A stretch of 64,000 bases of DNA from Cafeteria roenbergensis (lineage: Eukaryota > Sar > Bigyra > Bicosoecida > Cafeteriaceae). Where the stretch lies: NCBI GenBank assembly GCA_008330645.1, contig VLTN01000050.1:213864-277863 (forward strand), read 5' to 3'. The position numbers and the translations under genes are program-made. Under the pieces are notes generated by a model that was not told the origin of the DNA, did no database searches, and saw nothing but the letters and a program-made list of their open reading frames with translations. Of the stretch, positions 33,994-44,968 are shown piece by piece; within the stretch, counting starts at the first letter, position 1; the number at the start of each line of letters is the position of its first letter.

Positions 33994-36900
33994 TCAGCTG
34001 CGACTGGGGTCCCACACGCGCTTGTCCGGCTCGGACGCCTCATAGAGCGATGCCGCGTAGTGCATCCACGTGGCAAGGGGCGCGAAGCCCGAGGCCGCGG
34101 CGGCCGACCGCGCCGCCCGCAGGAGGCAGCGGGCGCGCACCTCCGCCACACCCTCCCCGCCAAGCCACGGCGCGGCGCCTCCCGCGGGCCTGGCCTCCCC
34201 GCGCCAAGCCAGCACCTGCGGGACCACCACCAGCCACTGCCCCGTGGGCGCGCTGCCAGCGGCCCCTTGCGGCCCGAGAGCGCCGGCACCCCCGACTCGC
34301 CCCCATTGAAGCGCTGCCAGCAGGGCCTCCACTCCGCACCCGTCCCACGCGTCGTCCGGCACCGCCACCAAGCAGCTTGCCTCGCTCCCGCGCGGCAAAG
34401 CCACGCGCGTTGCCACGCGCTCCCACGCGGCCAGAGCGCTTGCCCGCAGGCCGAGGACTGCAGCGCCGCCAGCGGCTGCCTCGCCAAAGGGGACGGCCTC
34501 CGCCGCCGGCCCCGCACCCGGGAGCTGGCGCCCGCCGACAAGCAGCAGAGCCGCGTCGGCGGGGGACCGCTCGCTGGTCCACGCGTACTCCGCGCCCCAC
34601 CCCGCCACCACGGCGGCCTCCGGGTTCGCGCGTGACGCCCTCAGCAGCGACCCCAGCGCCGTCGGGACCAGAACCTGCCCGGCATCGGCGTCCAACGCCA
34701 CGGCCAGCTCGAACGGGCCGTCGGGGGGGGCCTCAGCATCGGCCGCTCCAGCCCCGCTGTGCTGGCCAAAGGCGCGACAGAACCCTTGGCCGCCCTCGGC
34801 AGTCGCGGCGCCCTCCGGCGACGAGGCCGCGATTGCCAGGGCGACGTTGACGGCCGTGGCGGCGGCGCTAGACGAGTGCACAACGGCCGGCTGAACGCAG
34901 CGGACCCGCCTCCGGGCGCCCCCCCCCGCCTCCAGCAGCGACATCAGCTCGCCGCACGGGCTGCTGGCGTCGCCGCCGCTCCCTCCGCCCGCGACGTCGG
35001 CGGGCCAGTCGCCACCGGCCACGACCACCACCTCCACCTCCATCACCTCTGCAGCTCTGCCGGACAGGGCAGGCCTTCGCTGCTGCGCCGACACAGACGC
35101 TATGGCCGCCTTCACGGCCGGAGCTGCCTCCGCCCCAGGAAGCGTCGTTGCCACAACCACCAGCACCCGCGGCCGGATCGCCCTCGCCGCGGGAGCAGCC
35201 GGCGATGCGGGCGCATCGGCCCCTCTGTCCCTGCCACTCCTCCTCTTGGCTCCGGCCGAGGCGGCTGTGGAGCCGCCGTCTCCCACGGAGCCGGGCAGCA
35301 GCCCGAGCTCGCGGTGGCGCTGGACAAAGGCAGCTCTGCCATCGGGGCCGCCGCCCTCCGCGCAGGGTGGGCCCAGCAACGGAACCCTTCCGGCCGCAGC
35401 CCGCCGGAGCGCAGTCGCGAGGCCCTGTGGCGAGGGCGGGAAGAGCACGCGGTCGAGGAGGGATTGGTCGGCCTCGTCCCAGAGCGCCCGCAGCATCGAC
35501 CGGTGGCCCCAAATGTCCGACGCGACAAAGCAAGCCCCTGCCGCCGCGGCGTCTGCCAGGGCAAAGGGCTGGTTCTCGTGGAGCGACGGCAGGACCACCA
35601 GCGCTCCCTCCTGCGACGCGGCGAGCCGCTTCAGCGCCGCCCCCGCCCCGGCGGCGTCGTTGTGGGTCAGCAGCTCGACGCCCAGTCCGAGCGACGCCAT
35701 CGAGGCCGTGATGCGCGCAAGCTCGCCCCCGTCCAGCGCCTTGTGGCCGAGCAAGGAGACATCCGTCACGCCGATTGCGGCCAGGCCGCGGCGCCCCAGG
35801 CGGTGCAGAGCCGCTGCAAACAGGTGAAGCCCCTTAAGAAACTTGAGCCGGCCGTAGAACACCAGACGCGCGGACCGCCCGCACTTTGCACCGTGGCCGG
35901 CGGCAGCGCCCGATGGGGCCCCGCTGCGGCAGCTGGCGCCGGCCCCCGCGGGAGGGGCCGCTGCGCTGGCGATGTTGCCGGCCACCCACGGGCGGCGCGG
36001 GAACCCGGCTCCCGCCACAGCCGCGATGTCGGGCAGCTGCGCTGAAGTGAGAAGCTGCGTGTCGTCTGCCAAACGCAGGGCGGCCCGCTCCAGCGCGTTC
36101 TGCACCACGTCGGCGGGGCCCTTCCGAGGCCTGTCGAGCAAGTACCCCAACGACAGCGACGCGTCTGTCCCGTGCGTCTGCACCGTCACCCGAACATCGT
36201 CCAGCCCAGCCTCGCCCGCCGCTCGGGCTTGCAGCAAGAGCGCGCCGATCCCCCGAAAGTCCGGCACGTGCAGGTGCCGGCATGTTCCGGGAAACTTCCT
36301 GACAAAGTCCAGGAGCGCTGCGGCCTCCAGCAGGGCCGGCGCGCCCTTGCGCCAAGCGGCCGACTGCTTGGCCGCCAGCCTCACCAGACGGAACCGCTCC
36401 GGCCACAGCGCAGCGGCCGACTGCTCGACCCTCGGTGCGTCCGCACTCAGGGGCGAGCAGCCGGGGGAGGCGAGGCGCGGGGCCGGTTCGCCAGGCGTCT
36501 CGAGCGTTCTGCCCAGCGCTGCGGCGGACAGCGTCGCGGGCGCCCCGTCCGCCGAGTCCACCACGATCACCGTCACGTTCGTGCCTGGCCAGTGGCGCTG
36601 CGGGGCGCCCTCCAGCACCAGGGTTTGGGCCTGCGTCCACAGCGCCCTGCCGAGGCCGCCGGACCGGCTCCCAACACAGTCCACCTCCACTGACGCAATG
36701 CACACACCTCCCGCCCCCGCAAGCGCCGCCTCGCTGTCGGACGCCCACCATGCCACGCCCTTGCCTCCGACGGCTGACCCCGGCAGCCAGCCCGCGCTGG
36801 ACCGAGCGAGCACATGCGCAGGCAGGGCTGCGTCCGCGCCCGAGCGGACTGGCGCCCCACCCACCATCGCGGTCTTGCTTCCGGATAGGTGGCTCCGCCC

Positions 36901-37212
36901 AACTCCCAGCGCCGCCAGAAAGGCGCCTGCCCACGTCGACCGCTCCAGCGCGGCATCAACAGCGACATCGCTCAGAAAGTGCGCACTCGCCACGAGGCCG
37001 CCCTTGTCCGCCACAAACGACCACACCCCCCACACGACCAGGAGAAGGACGATTGCTAGCGCCGCTGCCGGTAGCGGGACGGACTGAGCCAGCGCGCGCG
37101 CGTCGGCTGCCCACCGGTGCCCCTGGCTGTCAGCCCCCAGGCTGCACCAATGCCACTGGCCCGGGCGCGCTCGTCCGCGGGAGCGGCGGTCGGTGGGACG
37201 CAGACTCTTCAT
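33994..37212 (-). CDS. type II membrane double glycosyltransferase (GT4-like + GT2-like)
   Basis: Single-exon gene of 1072 aa. A basic N-terminus and a hydrophobic anchor at about residues 46-66 indicate a type II Golgi or ER protein. Residues about 180-640 form a GT-B, GT4-like transferase: the glycine loop SGGLGRALWTQAQTLVLEG, VTVQTHGTDASLSLGYLLD, the second-domain start RLVFYGRLKFLKGLHLF, and the donor-site motif LPSLHENQPFALADAAAAG, where GT4 enzymes have an E-x7-E pattern. From about residue 675 a second, GT-A/GT2-like domain begins (RVLVVVATTLPGAEAAPAVK) with VALDADAGQVLVP near 836 supplying a DxD-like motif. The last residues (ATWMHYAASLYEASEPDKRV) faintly resemble the end of the GT2 protein at 23,124. 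The ATG at 37212 was chosen over an upstream TTG. Substrates are unknown. Confidence 0.78.
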   Translation of the reverse strand: MKSLRPTDRRSRGRARPGQWHWCSLGADSQGHRWAADARALAQSVPLPAAALAIVLLLVVWGVWSFVADKGGLVASAHFLSDVAVDAALERSTWAGAFLAALGVGRSHLSGSKTAMVGGAPVRSGADAALPAHVLARSSAGWLPGSAVGGKGVAWWASDSEAALAGAGGVCIASVEVDCVGSRSGGLGRALWTQAQTLVLEGAPQRHWPGTNVTVIVVDSADGAPATLSAAALGRTLETPGEPAPRLASPGCSPLSADAPRVEQSAAALWPERFRLVRLAAKQSAAWRKGAPALLEAAALLDFVRKFPGTCRHLHVPDFRGIGALLLQARAAGEAGLDDVRVTVQTHGTDASLSLGYLLDRPRKGPADVVQNALERAALRLADDTQLLTSAQLPDIAAVAGAGFPRRPWVAGNIASAAAPPAGAGASCRSGAPSGAAAGHGAKCGRSARLVFYGRLKFLKGLHLFAAALHRLGRRGLAAIGVTDVSLLGHKALDGGELARITASMASLGLGVELLTHNDAAGAGAALKRLAASQEGALVVLPSLHENQPFALADAAAAGACFVASDIWGHRSMLRALWDEADQSLLDRVLFPPSPQGLATALRRAAAGRVPLLGPPCAEGGGPDGRAAFVQRHRELGLLPGSVGDGGSTAASAGAKRRSGRDRGADAPASPAAPAARAIRPRVLVVVATTLPGAEAAPAVKAAIASVSAQQRRPALSGRAAEVMEVEVVVVAGGDWPADVAGGGSGGDASSPCGELMSLLEAGGGARRRVRCVQPAVVHSSSAAATAVNVALAIAASSPEGAATAEGGQGFCRAFGQHSGAGAADAEAPPDGPFELAVALDADAGQVLVPTALGSLLRASRANPEAAVVAGWGAEYAWTSERSPADAALLLVGGRQLPGAGPAAEAVPFGEAAAGGAAVLGLRASALAAWERVATRVALPRGSEASCLVAVPDDAWDGCGVEALLAALQWGRVGGAGALGPQGAAGSAPTGQWLVVVPQVLAWRGEARPAGGAAPWLGGEGVAEVRARCLLRAARSAAAASGFAPLATWMHYAASLYEASEPDKRVWDPSRS

Positions 37213-37599
37213 CCGGCCCGGCCGCCCGATGCGGGCCTTCGGGGGCAAGGCGCTGGCGGAAGGCGCCGACTCCCGAACTGCGCGAGGCTGGCAGTCGTGC
37301 TCTCGCACGCACACGCGCGCACGGGCGAAGCAGCGCTGCCACCACGCAGCTGGCACCCCAATATCAAAGGAGGGGGGGGTGCCCCTTGGTGGGGGCGGGG
37401 CGGGGGGAACGAGCGAGAAAGGCGGGGTTCCGCTCTGGCGTGCGCGCGCGGAGGGCTGCTGTCTGGCCGGGCAGAGCCGCTCAGCAGCCCTTGCGACAGA
37501 CGGCACAGCGCTGCTCCCCGCCGACCGCGGCCACAGTTTCCATTGCCCGAGGCGGTGCGAACGCTGGCCCGGCAGCAAGCGTGCCTCTTCTGCTGAGCA
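37213..37599. promoter_or_regulatory. divergent promoter region
   Basis: 387 bp between the double glycosyltransferase (minus) and an unrecognised membrane protein (plus). It includes a G-rich stretch near 37,366-37,410. No specific element is claimed. Confidence 0.4.
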
Positions 37600-38500
37600 A
37601 TGGTTCGCAAGCGGGCGTCGGAGCGGGTTGAACCTCGCGAGCCCAATGCAGTTGACTCAGCATTGTGCGAACCGCTTCCGCCGCCGCGCAAGGACACCAA
37701 AGGGGGCACTAGCACCAGCAGCGTGGAGCTGCGCCTGACAGGGACCTGCGTCGTTCACGTGGACCTCGGGAGGGGCGTCACTGCAGAGTCGCTGCGAACG
37801 CTTGGTACCGTCGTACGCGAGCTTGCCAAGCAGGAGATCGCGCTGAAGCGGCTGCGGGCCAAGCATGCCGTTGGGGACTGGCGAGACGCGGCGGCGTCCC
37901 GGCATGGGGTCGTCGCTCGCTTGGGAGGGGCGGCCTGGGACGCTGTTTTCCCCGCGCTGGACGAGGCTCACATGCGACCTGCTTGGTCGCTGGCAACCAT
38001 CGACGCTTTGGCCAGGGCTGTTGCAAAGCGCTGGAGCAAGGTGAGCAGACGCAGCGCCCAGTGGCAGCGCGCCACCCGGCGGCTCTTTCCGCAGTGTCGA
38101 GTGGTCGCTTCTCGCTCGCGCGCCCTCGCAGATGTCGACCCCGGAGCTTGCCGTCGCGCTGGACGTCTTGAATGGCCTGGAGCTCGCGCGCCGCACCGGA
38201 TCCGGCAGCGAGGCGCTGGCGCGCATCCGCGCCAGCCCATACGCGGCCAAGCTCTTCTCCGAGGGCCAGGCAGGTTTTGCAGCGTTGGAGCGCGTGAAGC
38301 CCTCGGACACCACAGGCTTCGTGAGGACCGTCGTTCTGACGGTCGTCTCCCTCGCGTTCCTTGCGCTCAGCCTGTGGATGCTTGTGTTTAAGCAAGAGCT
38401 TGGGATCACACGGGCCTTCGTGGAGATGTTTCACCTGGAGGAGGAGCTTGAACGGCTCCTTGCGCACGCCGGTTCCGCAGCAGCGTCAGCCGCAGATTGA
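37600..38500 (+). CDS. unrecognised tail-region single-pass membrane protein
   Basis: Two exons (37600-38040 and 38132-38500, GTGAGC donor, CGCAG acceptor, phase 0) give 269 aa. I do not recognise the family. Visible features are a basic, Pro-containing N-terminus (about 40 aa), an amphipathic helical middle (ESLRTLGTVVRELAKQEIAL and VAKRWSK), a second helical part in exon 2 (ELAVALDVLNGLELARRTGS), one strong transmembrane segment at about residues 212-233 (VVLTVVSLAFLALSLWMLVF), and a 35-residue acidic helical C-terminus. Exon 2 begins with an in-frame ATG, so a shorter 122-aa protein is possible if exon 1 is not joined. The layout resembles SNARE-like or other membrane-anchored coiled-coil proteins, but no specific similarity is seen. 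Confidence 0.6.
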
Positions 38501-38640
38501 TGGCAGGCCTACGGGGCGATTGTGGCGATTGTGCAGCGCGTGCGTGTCGACCCCGAGCAGCGCAGACGTGGAAGCATGGCAGCGAGCAAGCGTTTCCGGG
38601 CAAAGCGGCGCCCGGTGCGGGTCACGCGAGCACCACGCAA

Positions 38641-39140
38641 TCAAGAGCTTGCGCCAGACGGGCTGAACGCGGGGCTGCTGGGCGAGTACGATGCCTGTCC
38701 CGCGGCGTTCGGCCCTGACGCACCCGACGGGCTAAACGCCGGGCTGCTGGGCGAGTACGACGCCTGGCCAACGCCCTGCCCGGAGGCACCCGACGGGCTG
38801 AACGCCGGGCTGGTTGGGGAGTACGATGCCTGTCCCGCGGCGTTCGGCCCTGACGCACCCGACGGGCTAAACGCCGGGCTGCTGGGCGAGTACGACGCCT
38901 GGCCAACGCCCTGCCCGGAAGCGCCCGACGGGCTGAACGCCGGGCTGGTTGGGGAGTACGAAGCTTGGCCACCGCCCTGCCCGGAGGCGCCGGACGGGCT
39001 GAAAGCGGGGCTGGTCGGAGAGTAGGAGGCCTGGCCACCGCCTTGCCCGGAGGCGCCGGACGGGCTGAAAGCAGGGCTGGTCGGAGAGTAGGAGCCCTGG
39101 CCACCGCCGTTGTGGCCTCCCGAGGCTGCCGAGGGGCTGA
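38641..39140. repeat. tandem repeats encoding the distal RPB1 tail
   Basis: DNA units of 66-69 bp encode 22-23 residue blocks built as SYSPxSPAFSPSGAS plus a GQGGG- or GPNAAG-type spacer. The distal part is a higher-order repeat of two unlike units (about 135 bp), nearly identical at DNA level (compare about 38,700-38,835 with 38,835-38,970). This indicates recent unequal exchange. Confidence 0.9.
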
Positions 39141-42100
39141 AAGCAGGGCTGGTCGGGCTGTAGCCGCCGCCGCCGACCCCGGGGCTGGTCGGGCTGTACC
39201 CGCCGCCGCCGACCCCGGGGCTGGTCGGACTGTACCCGCCGCCGCCGCCGCCGCCGGGGCTGGTCGGGCTGTAGCCGCCCCCAGGGCTGGTCGGACTGTA
39301 GCCGCCGCCGCCGCCGCCCCCGGGGCTGGTCGGACTGTAGCCCGGGCTGGTGGGCGAGTAGCCAGCCCCAGCGGCAGGGCTTGTTGGCGAGTATCCCCCG
39401 CCCCCCCCAGAGGGGCTGTACCCGGGGCTGGTCGGGGAGTAGCCCGGACTGGTGGGGCTGTACCCGGGGCTGGTGGGGCTGTATCCGGGGCTGGTGGGGC
39501 TGTACCCCCCGCCGCCATCGATGGCGGGGCTTGTGGGCGAGTAGCCGCCCGCTCCGCCTGGGCTGGTGGGGGAGTAGGCTGGGGACTCGGCGTTGTAGCC
39601 AGCCGAGGACGCGCCGTAGGCGGGCGAGCGCGAGCTGTACGCAGGGGAGCGGCCCGTGGCACCGGGGCTCTGGCCAGTGAAGGCGCCACCGTGGGGGCTC
39701 TGAGCGTCGTAGGCGTCGGATGGGGAGCGCGCTCCGTACGCAGGGCTGCTCCCGTAGAAGCCGGGGGTCGTGGCGCCGACGTCTGGGGATGCGGGCATGC
39801 TGTAGAACGTGTTGGGAGTGAGGGACCCGGCGGCGGAGCCAGGCGTGAGGCCCCCGCCGGCCGTGCGTCCGTGCTCGTCGGGGGAGAAGCCGAAGCCGCC
39901 GCTGGCAGTGCCGAGGTCGGAGAAGGCAGTGCCCTCTGCGCCGGCCGTCATGGGGGTCGCCTCGCCGAAGGCGCCGCTGGTCGAGAGGAGCGGCGTGATC
40001 CCCATCTTGTCCTCGCTCAACAGGGCGTCGCCTCCGAAGAGGCCCGCCTCGGAGAAGCCGGTGATGGCGAAGCGGTCGAGCTTGTCGTTGTCGAGGTAGC
40101 AGTCGAACATGCCGGTGCCCAGGTACGCCATCTGGCCGAAGAGCACGTTCTGGCTCACGCCGCGCATGCTGTCCTGCTCAGAGAAGATGGCCGCGTCCAT
40201 CAGCAGCTCCACGGTCTCCTCGAAGGAGGCGCGAGAGATGGGGCCGGTGTCCACGCGGTTGATGCCGTGGCGGGTGATGGCGCAGAGGAACCCGCGGAAG
40301 GTCATGGCCTCCACCAGCATGGCCATGTGGCGGTAGTTGACGTAGGTGTTATCGAACGAAATCACCTGGTAGAGCTCGTGGAAGAGCGCCGCGCGGCAGG
40401 CCTCGATGCCCAGGACCTCGAGGATCTCGATCACGTCGTTGGAGCGCGTGCGCCGGGCATCGACGTCCTCGTGGGCCAGGATCTCCACCAGGTTTGTGCC
40501 GTCCGTGTCGATGATAGTCTCCGCCTGCTTTGTGGGCACGATGCCGAGCTCGGGGTCCCAGGTGTGCTTCTCGTCCGCGGAGCGGGTGTACAGCTTGCGA
40601 ATGTGCGTGATGCCTCGCAGCTCGACCTCATGCAGGAGGAGCTGCTCGAGGTCCTTGAGAGCGTCGATGTCCTCCGCCGTGCTGCGCACGCTGGCCATGG
40701 CGGAGGAGGGGGCCTGGGCGGTGTCCGTGGGCATGCGGATGCGAATCACGGGCGCGGGGTCGTTGTCATCCGTGTGGCAGACGTGCATGGCCTCCCCGAC
40801 GGTCATGATGCGCTCCTTGATGAGGCCAAGACGGATGGACTTGCGCGTGAGCGCGGAACGGGAGATGCTGAAGCGCAGCACCCAGGGCATGAGGCTGTCG
40901 AACTCCACGGCGGCGTCGCCCACGGTGACGTCAAGCTCCACGAACTCGCGGTCGGCCTCGATGATGGTGGTGCGGGGGTCGGGGTCGTAGATGATCTCGG
41001 TGCCCTCGACCAGGTCGGCGAGCACGGTGCACTCGAGGGCGCCCTGCAGCTTGTGGTAGGCGTCGGCGTCGTGCTGGAGGTGCTTCTTCGTGTACACCGT
41101 CATGGAAGGCGTCTGGATGCGCTTGGCCACGTTGATGAGCTCCTTGAGCCGCGGCACACCGAGGGTGACGTTCTTTGCCGAAATACCAGCCGAGTGGAAC
41201 GTGTTGAGCGTCATCTGGGTGGCGGGCTCGCCCATGGACTGGGCAGCCAGCACGCCGCACATCTCGCCAGCGTCGGCGAGCGCGCGGTGGAAGCGGCGCT
41301 TGATCTCTCCCACGAGCCACCCGAACGCCTCCTGGGTGAGACGGCAGGCCTGGATCATGTTGCGGGAGGCCAGCTGCGAGCGCACGTGGGCCTGGAGCAG
41401 CGCCGTCGCGTTGGCCTGGGCCTCGATGGCCAGCGGGTCCTTGCCGCGCACCACGATGTTGTTCCTGTTCAGCTCGGCCACCCTGGCGACGACTTCGCAG
41501 GGGTCCAAATCGGACACGGAAGTGGCGGGGTTGATGCCGTACATGCGTTGGGCTTGGAGGATGAGGCGGTCGATGGGCACGGGGAGGTAGAGGTTGTCGT
41601 CCGTGGGGCGGCGCGCAGCCTTGAGCGCCGAGTTCATGACCAGGCGGTCTGCGAGCAGGGTGGCAACCTCCTGCTCCAGCACGTCGCGGGCGCCAAAGTC
41701 GCTGCGCAGGCGGCGCATGACGCTCTCGGACATGAAGTGCACGCCGGTGTCCGGGTCGGTGCCGAAGTCGTCGGCGTCGGGGTCCCACGAGTAGCGGGCA
41801 CGCACCTCCTTCTCGGCGAGCTTGTACGTCGGGAAGCTCTGGGACTCCATCCAGCGGCCGTCCATGCCGTCCTCGCCGTAGAGGAACTGGACGACGTTTC
41901 CCTCGGCGTTGCGCACGGTGCCGTCGTACTCGACCTTGAGGTCTTCGAGGGCCTTGACCAGGCGGCGCTGGATGTACCCCGTCTCGGCAGTCTTGCACGC
42001 CGTGTCGATGAGCCCCTCTCGGCCACCCATCATATGGAAGAAGAACTCCTGCGGGAGCAGACCCTTGACGTACGAGTTCTCGACAAACCCTCGGGAGAGC

Positions 42101-44711
42101 GTGCCGTGGTCGTGCTTGCCGAAGTGCGGCAGGGTGCGGTCGCGGAAGCCGAAGGCGATCCGCTTGCCCTCGACGTTCTGCTGCCCCACGCAGGCAATGA
42201 TCTGCGAGATGTTGTTCTCGCCACCCTTGGAGCCGGCGTACATCATGGCGCGGATGTTGTTGTTCTGCGGGGTGACGCTGTTCACCGTGGCCTTGCCCGT
42301 GGTGCTTCGCACACCGTTGAGGACCTTGTTCACCAGGAGCTCGAACGTCTGGTACATGGACTGGCCCGGCTGCGGCTGCAGGTCGCCCTCCTGCGCCTTG
42401 GTGACGAGGGAGCTCACCTCCTTCTTCGCCTTGGCAATGGCGTCGCTGATCTCCTGCATCGTGCTCTTGGAAGTCTCGCCGTCCCCGATGCCAACGGTGA
42501 AGCCTCGGTTGGCGAGCCAGTAGTTGAGCGTGGTCTGGAGGGTGTTGATGAAGTCGCGAGCCGAGTCGGACGGCGTGTCGTTGCACAGGGCGTGGATGAT
42601 CCCGCCGGGCTTGGGGCCGAGGTTGCCCTTGTTCAGCGGGCCCATGAGGAACTCGCCTCGGTCGATCCACAGCGTGGAGTCGTCGGCGTAGGCCGACCTG
42701 CGGGCCTCCTTGGAGTCCTTGATCCGCAGGTTGATCTTGGGCATGAACAGGCTGATCATCTGCTTGCCCGTCCACAGGGCCTGGTAGCGGCCGCGGCGGC
42801 GGCGCGACGGCACCATGATGGCTGGCTGCGGGATGCGTCCGTCCCACGCGCTCATCCACATGACCATGTTCATCACGATGTCCTTCTCGAAGAAGCAGTC
42901 GCGCCGCACCACGATGTTGGCGCCAAGCAGGGTGTCCTGCACGATGCCCATGACGGGCCGGTTTCCCTGCGGCGACACGATGAGCTTGGGAACGGCCATG
43001 AGCTCTGCCGCCTCTGCCTGCGCAGGCAGGGTCTGGAGCAAGTGCAGGTTCATCTCATCTCCGTCAAAGTCGGCGTTGTAGGGCGTGGTGCAGGTGAGGT
43101 TGAGGCGGAACGTGGAGTAGTCGAGGACGCGCGCGCGGTGGCACATGATTGACATCTTGTGGAGGGACGGCTGCCGGTTGAAGAGCACCACGTCGCCGTC
43201 CATCATCTGCCGCTCCACGGTCCAGCCGTGGCGCAGCGTGCGCTCGGCAGCGGGGGCGTAGCGGAGGTCGACCGGGCGGCCGTCCTCCTTGATGATGTAC
43301 TTGGCGCCGGGGTGCTTGTCCGGGCCGTTCTCGACCAGCTGCTGCAGGAACCGCGCGTTGTAGCGGTTCACGCGCACGGGCACGGTGAGCGTGTGTGCCA
43401 CGGACCGCGGGACGCCCACCTCGTGAATGGAGAGCGTGGGGTCGGCGGTGATAACGGTCCGGGCGGAAAAGTCCACGCGCTTCCCCATCAGATTCCCGCG
43501 GACGCGGCCGGCTTTGCCGACCAGTCGCTGGCGGATCGTCTTGAGGACGCGGCCGGAGCGCTGGCTGGACTGGGCCTGCCCCGACAGCTCGTTGTCCACG
43601 ATGCACGAGCAGTGGTACTGGAGCAGGTCCTCCGCCTCCTCGGCAATGGTCCGCGCGAGCCCGCGCTGCTTGACGCTCTGCAGGTGGAGGTTGGCTTTGA
43701 TCACGTTGCTGTAGGCGAAAGTGAGGTCGTCGTTGGAGCGGCTGAGGGCGTCCAGGGCCACTGCCGGGCGCACGTGGGGCGGCGCCACGGGCAGCACGGT
43801 CTGCACCAGCCACTCCGGGCGCGCGTGCTCCGGGTCGAGGCCGAGGCACCGGCAGTCCTCCGCCGAAATGCCCCGCAGGATCTCCAGGGCCATGCGAGGG
43901 CGCAGCTCAGCCTTGCGGTCTCCGACGCCGTGGCGGTCCTCCACCGGGTCCTCTGCGTACTCGTACGAGAGCTTCATTCCCTCCTTGCGGATGCGCGGCT
44001 GCGGCACGCCGTTCCACGACTTGGGCGTTCTGGCGATGCGCAGCAGGGCGTGGAGACGCTGCTTTCCTCGCGGAATGCGCATCACGGCCTTGAAAGCGGC
44101 GTCCGACTTTTCAACCTTGAGCACGGAGGTGCGGAAGCAGACGCACTGCAAAATCTTGTAGACCTCGTTGATGAAGCCCGGGTGGAACACCGGCGCGGCC
44201 AGCTCCACGTGCCCGAAATAGCCCGGGTCGTCGTTGCCGTCGCTGCTGCGGTCGTCGATGCTGCCCAGGCGGGGGTCGTCAAGCGTGCCCTCGACCGGGT
44301 CGCCCAGGCCGGCGCGGGACTCCGCCTTGGTGATGTGCGCCACCGACATGCGCTTCTGCGGAGCCACGGGCGGGCGCTCGGACAAGGACCAAGTGGCATG
44401 CGCGCGGTTCACCGGGCGCGAGGAGGCGGGGGCGGGGGGATCAGCGCCGGAGACGGCGCCCAAGGCCGCGAACGAAAAGCTGACGGAGCGCTCCAGGCCT
44501 GCCCCGCCCCCCCCTGCCCCATAGGCCGCACCGCCGCCCCCCAGTGCACTGTGGGGAACCGGCGGTCGTGAAGGGCCGGGCGCGCGGCGACCGGGCTGGC
44601 CGGGCTCGCGCGAGGGGATCAGCTCACGATCTCATCGGGCGCCAGCACGCCGAACTGAATGCGCCTGACGCGCTTCAGCGGCACCGGCGACCAGGTGAAC
44701 TGGGAGTGCAT
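38641..44711 (-). CDS. RPB1: RNA polymerase II largest subunit RPB1
   Basis: Catalytic subunit of RNA polymerase II. Exon 1 (complement 44628-44711) encodes RIQFGVLAPDEI and exon 2 (38641-44355) continues with KRMSV; 1932 aa in total. Core motifs are intact: GRVRGNLMGKRVDFSARTVI, the catalytic NADFDGDEMN near residue 450, FNRQPSLHKMS, and the bridge-helix/trigger-loop segment GEPATQMTLNTFHSAG with KNVTLGVPRLKELIN. The C-terminal Pol II segments (NRVDTGPISRASFEETVELL) and a heptad tail identify it as RPB1. Two oddities stand out. The N-terminal clamp zinc ligands are missing (see findings). The tail is made of about 18 YSPTSP hexamers plus three YSPSSP, mostly followed by Gly or Ala instead of Ser7 and separated by Gly-rich spacers. 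Confidence 0.97.
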
Positions 44712-44968
44712 GGCGACCGACCCAGCAGGAAGCAGTCCGAGAGGGCTGCCGCCGCCAGAGTGCTGGCAACTGCGGGCACGCTCCTCGTTGCCGACTGCGC
44801 CGAAGCGCCGACTTTCGAGAGCGCGTTCCGCTTCGGCTCGTCGTTCGCGGTTCGCCGGCACTGGCTCTGCCCAAACGGCGGCCGCCGGTCAAACGGGCGC
44901 AAGCGCGCCGCCACCAGAGCCGCGCCGTCACCAGCCGCGCCACACGCGCCTCCGCTTGACTGGAGGCA
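44712..44968. promoter_or_regulatory. bidirectional promoter region of RPB1 and DAD2
   Basis: 257 bp between the divergent start codons of RPB1 and DAD2. It must contain both promoters. No specific motif is claimed. Confidence 0.45.

Noticed and set aside
38965-43152. Very long plus-strand open frame opposite RPB1
   Set aside because: Antisense shadow of a highly conserved gene; third-position GC bias removes stops on the opposite strand. Its product is His/Val/Gly-rich and lacks motifs.
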